Positions 62,701 to 64,000 of a stretch of 64,000 bases of DNA are shown piece by piece. Within the stretch, counting starts at the first letter, position 1, and every line of letters begins with the position of its first letter. Under the pieces are notes generated by a model. The model was not told the origin of the DNA. It was given only the letters and a program-made list of their open reading frames with translations, and did not search any database. The position numbers and the translations under genes are program-made. Source of the DNA: Xylaria sp. FL1777 (taxonomy: Eukaryota > Ascomycota > Sordariomycetes > Xylariales > Xylariaceae); contig MU400622.1 of the NCBI GenBank assembly GCA_022578965.1, positions 62,001 through 126,000 on the forward strand. The letters are read 5' to 3'.

Positions 62701-63007
62701 TTTTTTTAACCTGCTTATTATAGTAAAGCTAAAATTGTAATATAAACAGAACAGCTAAGCATTAAGTATGTAGCTTAAGCAAATAATAATTAAGCAGCTA
62801 ACGTTATAACGCTAATAAAGGCTTAAGCTTTCTATAGGTTTTAAGCATATAAAACAGCATTTATTGCTTTTTTTAAATTTAGGTATATGCTTTAAAAAAG
62901 TATGCTTTAACTAAATAAAAAATTATCGTAAAATTTTTGCTAGGCTATTTACGTTAATATTATAATAAAAATAAATATATAAAAGCGCTTAAAAAGAAGT
63001 AAATACT
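59766..63007. other. Degenerate sequence, no supported gene
   Basis: No repeat array, RNA gene or coding phase was identified in this 3.2 kb. Confidence 0.4.
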
Positions 63008-63145
63008 TATTATTATTATTATTATTGCTGCTATTATTATTGTAATTATTATTATTATTATTATTATTGTTATTAGCATTAGCATTATTTTTGTTATTAT
63101 TGCTACTGTTGTTATTATTATTGCTATTGTTATTATTGTTAACTA
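63008..63145. repeat. TTA/TTG trinucleotide array
   Basis: (TTATTATTG)n with some GCT and GTA triplets covers about 135 bases. On the minus strand it keeps an Asn-rich frame open (62949-63209), which reads as poly-Asn and is not evidence of a gene. Confidence 0.9.
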
Positions 63146-63303
63146 TTTTTTTTTTTGCTGTTTTTTTCTTTTTGCGAGGTTTTATGTACTTTTCTTGTTG
63201 CAATAGCACGTTTAGCTTACTGTTTTAAGTTAAGCAAAAGCTATATTATAGCTTTTTTTTTTCTTTTGTACGTACAAAATACGTAGTAATATAGAACTAA
63301 GTA

Positions 63304-63495
63304 TTAAGTAATATAGTTATATATAAATACTATAGGTTTATATAATAAAATTAATATATATATAAGCTATTTTTATTAATTATTATTAGGAAGCCTTATA
63401 GGCTAATTAACTAAAATACTAGCTATTAACCCTTTATTACTTGTTATATAACCGCTAAAACTACTTGTTTATTTTAAAACAATAACTTATAATTG
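63304..63495 (+). repeat. R2 dispersed repeat, copy 2
   Basis: It matches 24589-24790 in the same orientation, including AGCTATTAACCCTTT and TATATAACCGCTAAA. The two copies are 38.7 kb apart. Confidence 0.75.
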
Positions 63496-63639
63496 TTTAT
63501 ATATTGTTAGTATTATGCCTTTGCTTGCACTTATTGCATTGCTTTAAGTATTAACTTAAAGTTTAAAATTTATTATAGCATTTCTTAATAGTGTTTATAA
63601 GTTAGAAATTATTTATTTATAAACTAATAATATAGTATT

Positions 63640-63928
63640 AGTATAACAAAAGCTAATGTTTAACTTTTTATTTTAAATATAATAAGTTTATGCTTTTTTT
63701 AAAGCTGTTATTAAGCATAGTAGCTGTTTTTAAGTTTATATATAATTAGCTTTAAGCTTTTTAACTTTTATAGTTTAGCTATATGTTTTAAATTAACAAA
63801 AGCTAAATAGCTTTTAACGCAAAACAGCCTTAATAAGTCTTTATTTAGCGCAGTATGCTTTTAGTATTTTATTAAACTATGCGTTTAAAAATAGCACAAA
63901 GTGTTTAGCTAGTTTAACGCGTATAAAA
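63640..63928 (+). repeat. R1 dispersed repeat, slightly shortened copy
   Basis: It starts ATAACAAAAGCTAATGTTTA and contains GCTGTTATTAAGCATAGTAG, AACAAAAGCTAAATAGCTT and AGCGCAGTATGCTTTTAGTA. It ends TTTAGCTAGTTTAACGCG. A segment around TTCTTTATTTTGCATATAAT is shortened. Confidence 0.75.
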
Positions 63929-64000
63929 ATCAGTTATTAATGCTTAAGTAAAAAAAGCATTTATAATAAAATCTATAGTTTTTTTTTATAGTTATATATT

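Larger units (their letters stand above)
1..64000. other. AT-rich, gene-free block with TpC/GpA depletion
   Basis: The whole window is close to 80% or more A+T and has no convincing intact gene on either strand. In ten 60-base lines counted by hand (starting 8041, 8101, 16201, 20161, 20221, 26461, 30001, 33241, 45661, 58141), 6 of 72 cytosines follow a T, although T makes up about 40% of bases. GA is equally scarce. The surviving C and G sit mainly in GC, AC and GT, which are the contexts that a TpC-directed C-to-T process acting on both strands would spare. The inference is a mutationally degraded fungal repeat island, isochore or pericentromere. A mitochondrial contig is unlikely because no rRNA or respiratory gene is visible. 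Confidence 0.7.

Noticed and set aside
62949..63209. Asn-rich minus-strand open frame
   Set aside because: It is the TTA/TTG trinucleotide array read as AAT/AAC codons, with no flanking domain or conserved start context.
1..64000. Fungal mitochondrial genome (AT-rich with GC clusters)
   Set aside because: No cox, cob, nad, atp, rRNA or tRNA gene is visible in 64 kb, and the TpC-context decay and transposase relic point to nuclear repeat DNA.
1..64000. Classical CpA-type RIP
   Set aside because: CpA and TpG remain common in the counted lines; the depleted contexts are TpC and GpA. A RIP-like process with another context is still possible.

Overview
This window looks like a gene-free, extremely AT-rich block of a eukaryotic genome, most likely a filamentous fungus. 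G+C is roughly 15-20% in the lines I counted. I found no intact protein gene, no rRNA and no recognisable tRNA in 64 kb. Open frames on both strands are at most about 95 codons and are low-complexity repeats or chance. The fungal assignment is an inference. It rests on a block with the look of mutationally destroyed repeats, a decayed pogo/Fot1-like transposase, and TTAGGG-like hexamers. An AT-rich isochore, a pericentromere or centromere, or a subtelomere would all fit.

The most general signal is compositional. Cytosine is almost never preceded by T, and guanine almost never followed by A, while GpC, ApC and CpA remain common. In ten 60-base lines that I counted by hand, only 6 of 72 cytosines were in TpC. 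This points to C-to-T decay in a TpC context on both strands. It is not the CpA context of classical repeat-induced point mutation (RIP).

Layout. 0-7.5 kb: a short-unit AAAGC array, several tandem repeats and the first copies of a dispersed ~330 bp family (R1). 10.26-11.16 kb: a pogo-like transposase relic that runs into a small GC-rich 34-bp repeat. 15.7-20.6 kb: a codon-phased leucine/valine repeat, then two long ghost reading frames on the + strand that I cannot assign. 27.4-34 kb: many tandem arrays (87, 106 and 114 bp units among others). 38.5-42 kb: a short coding relic followed by five adjacent minisatellites. 49.5-53.3 kb: nested R1 copies and other repeats around a striking 34-bp GC-rich minisatellite (ten units with exact period), then a ~123 bp array. 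53.7-54.1 kb: a possible minus-strand coding relic. 56-59.5 kb: three copies of a ~235 bp family. 63.0-63.9 kb: a trinucleotide array, a second copy of a 24.6 kb repeat, and the last R1 copy.

No genes work together here. The biology is a graveyard of repeats. The GC-rich telomere-like minisatellites stand out as islands that kept bases lost everywhere else. Coordinates of repeat edges are approximate unless stated otherwise.
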